DNA of 6,320 bases from Deltaproteobacteria bacterium UBA2385 (GTDB lineage Bacteria; Myxococcota_A; UBA796; UBA2385), in contig DDSR01000119.1 of the NCBI GenBank assembly GCA_002343455.1, positions 1 to 6,320 on the forward strand. The letters are read 5' to 3'. The notes beneath the pieces are model-generated. The model searched no databases. It was not told the origin of the DNA and worked only from the letters and a program-made list of their open reading frames with translations. The translations under genes and the position numbers were made by a program. Positions 5,769 to 6,320 of this stretch are shown piece after piece. Each line of letters begins with the position of its first letter. Within the stretch, counting starts at the first letter, position 1.

Positions 5769-6320
5769 TTAGTTGGTGACGCCGCTCAGGATCGCCAGGC
5801 CCTTCTCGCTGAAGAGCGCGACGCCGCAGTACCACACCACGCGGGTGATGGACTCGTCGGCGTCTTCCTTCTCGCCGACCTCCTTGATGTTGATGCCCGC
5901 GGCCTTCTCGGCGGTCAGGCCGGCGATGCCGTTGGAGCGGCTGCCGTCATCGAAGGTGCCCGCGATGACCGAGGTGGCATTGGTCGAAGCGCCGCGCGTC
6001 TGGTTGATGGGGATCCAGTCGTTGCGGAAGATCGGGATGCCGCGGTAGGAGGGGACCTGACGGCCGGAGGCCATGGTGTAGATGTCACCAGGGGAGGTGC
6101 CGCCCAGGCTACGGAGCAGCGCCATGTAGGCGCGGCGAGTGCGGCCGTTCATCATCAGGTAGTCCACCTGGCCGTCCTTGTCGGTCACGAGGTCAATCAG
6201 GGCGTCGAGGTCGTCGAACGACAGCGGGGCGCCGTTGGCGGCCGCGTTGCCGGCGAAGAACTTCTGACCGGCGGCCGCGAGGCCGAGCAGGCCGGCCATG
6301 TTCGCGCCGGTGCCGTCGCC
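5769..6320 (-). CDS. Major capsid protein, HK97-fold type, C-terminal part (5' end beyond the window)
   Basis: This is the shell-forming subunit of the phage head. The reading frame is open to the right edge, so the N-terminus is missing and 183 residues are visible. The first visible residues are GDGTGAN, a loop typical of the middle of these capsid proteins; the methionine eight residues in (6299) is internal, not a start. Next come DYLMMNGRTRRAYMALLRSLGG and a segment on the GIPIFRNDWIP pattern. The end, VALFSEKGLAILSGVTN, is the usual C-terminal form for this group, with a TAA stop. The length fits the C-terminal half to two thirds of an HK97-fold capsid protein. Its place upstream of the connector and tail genes agrees. 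No delta-domain or protease part can be judged because the 5' region is absent. The call rests on remembered family patterns, not a search. Confidence 0.88.
   Translation of the reverse strand, partial: GDGTGANMAGLLGLAAAGQKFFAGNAAANGAPLSFDDLDALIDLVTDKDGQVDYLMMNGRTRRAYMALLRSLGGTSPGDIYTMASGRQVPSYRGIPIFRNDWIPINQTRGASTNATSVIAGTFDDGSRSNGIAGLTAEKAAGINIKEVGEKEDADESITRVVWYCGVALFSEKGLAILSGVTN

Noticed and set aside
1..6320. Search for a hidden defence system, tRNA, CRISPR array, integrase or insertion sequence.
   Set aside because: All the DNA is accounted for by contiguous structural genes on one strand. No gap exceeds 76 bases and no long repeats or terminal inverted repeats were seen.

Overview
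The window is a densely packed piece of the head-to-tail structural module of a tailed bacteriophage, or an equivalent prophage. Every gene I accept lies on the minus strand, so transcription runs from the right edge to the left. The base composition is GC-rich, roughly 65% by eye, with strong GC bias at third codon positions. Nearly every gene has a strong AAGGAG or GGAGG type ribosome binding site. This suggests a phage of a high-GC bacterium, probably a proteobacterium; the host cannot be fixed from this window. The tape measure protein, tail tube and split tail assembly chaperone indicate a long non-contractile tail (siphovirus type). No sheath gene is seen in the window.

Layout in transcription order, right to left: the C-terminal 183 residues of an HK97-fold major capsid protein (6320-5769); a 76-base gap with a strong 11-bp hairpin; a two-domain protein of unknown function (5692-5165); a 76-residue unknown protein (5151-4921); a DnaT-like head-tail adaptor (4910-4386); a head-closure protein (4384-4019); an HK97 gp10-like neck protein (about 4015 or 3976 to 3614); a tail terminator (3598-3179); a tail tube protein (3153-2215); a tail assembly chaperone in two overlapping frames (2189-1462); and the first 492 residues of the tape measure protein (1478-1, running off the left edge). 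Stops and starts are separated by only a few bases or overlap, so this looks like one operon with translational coupling. I see no promoter, tRNA, mobile element or CRISPR array.

The genes form one assembly line: capsid shell, then the adaptor, head-closure and neck proteins that seal the portal and dock the tail, then the terminator that caps the tail tube, then tube subunits, chaperone and length ruler. The best observations beyond routine annotation are a well-formed programmed -1 frameshift signal in the chaperone gene (T TTT TTC, a 7-nt spacer and an 8-bp stem, all seen directly) and a probable non-standard ATA start codon in the neck gene. Two hairpins and two unassigned head-region proteins are also worth noting. 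I found no evidence of a defence system or other novel accessory system here.
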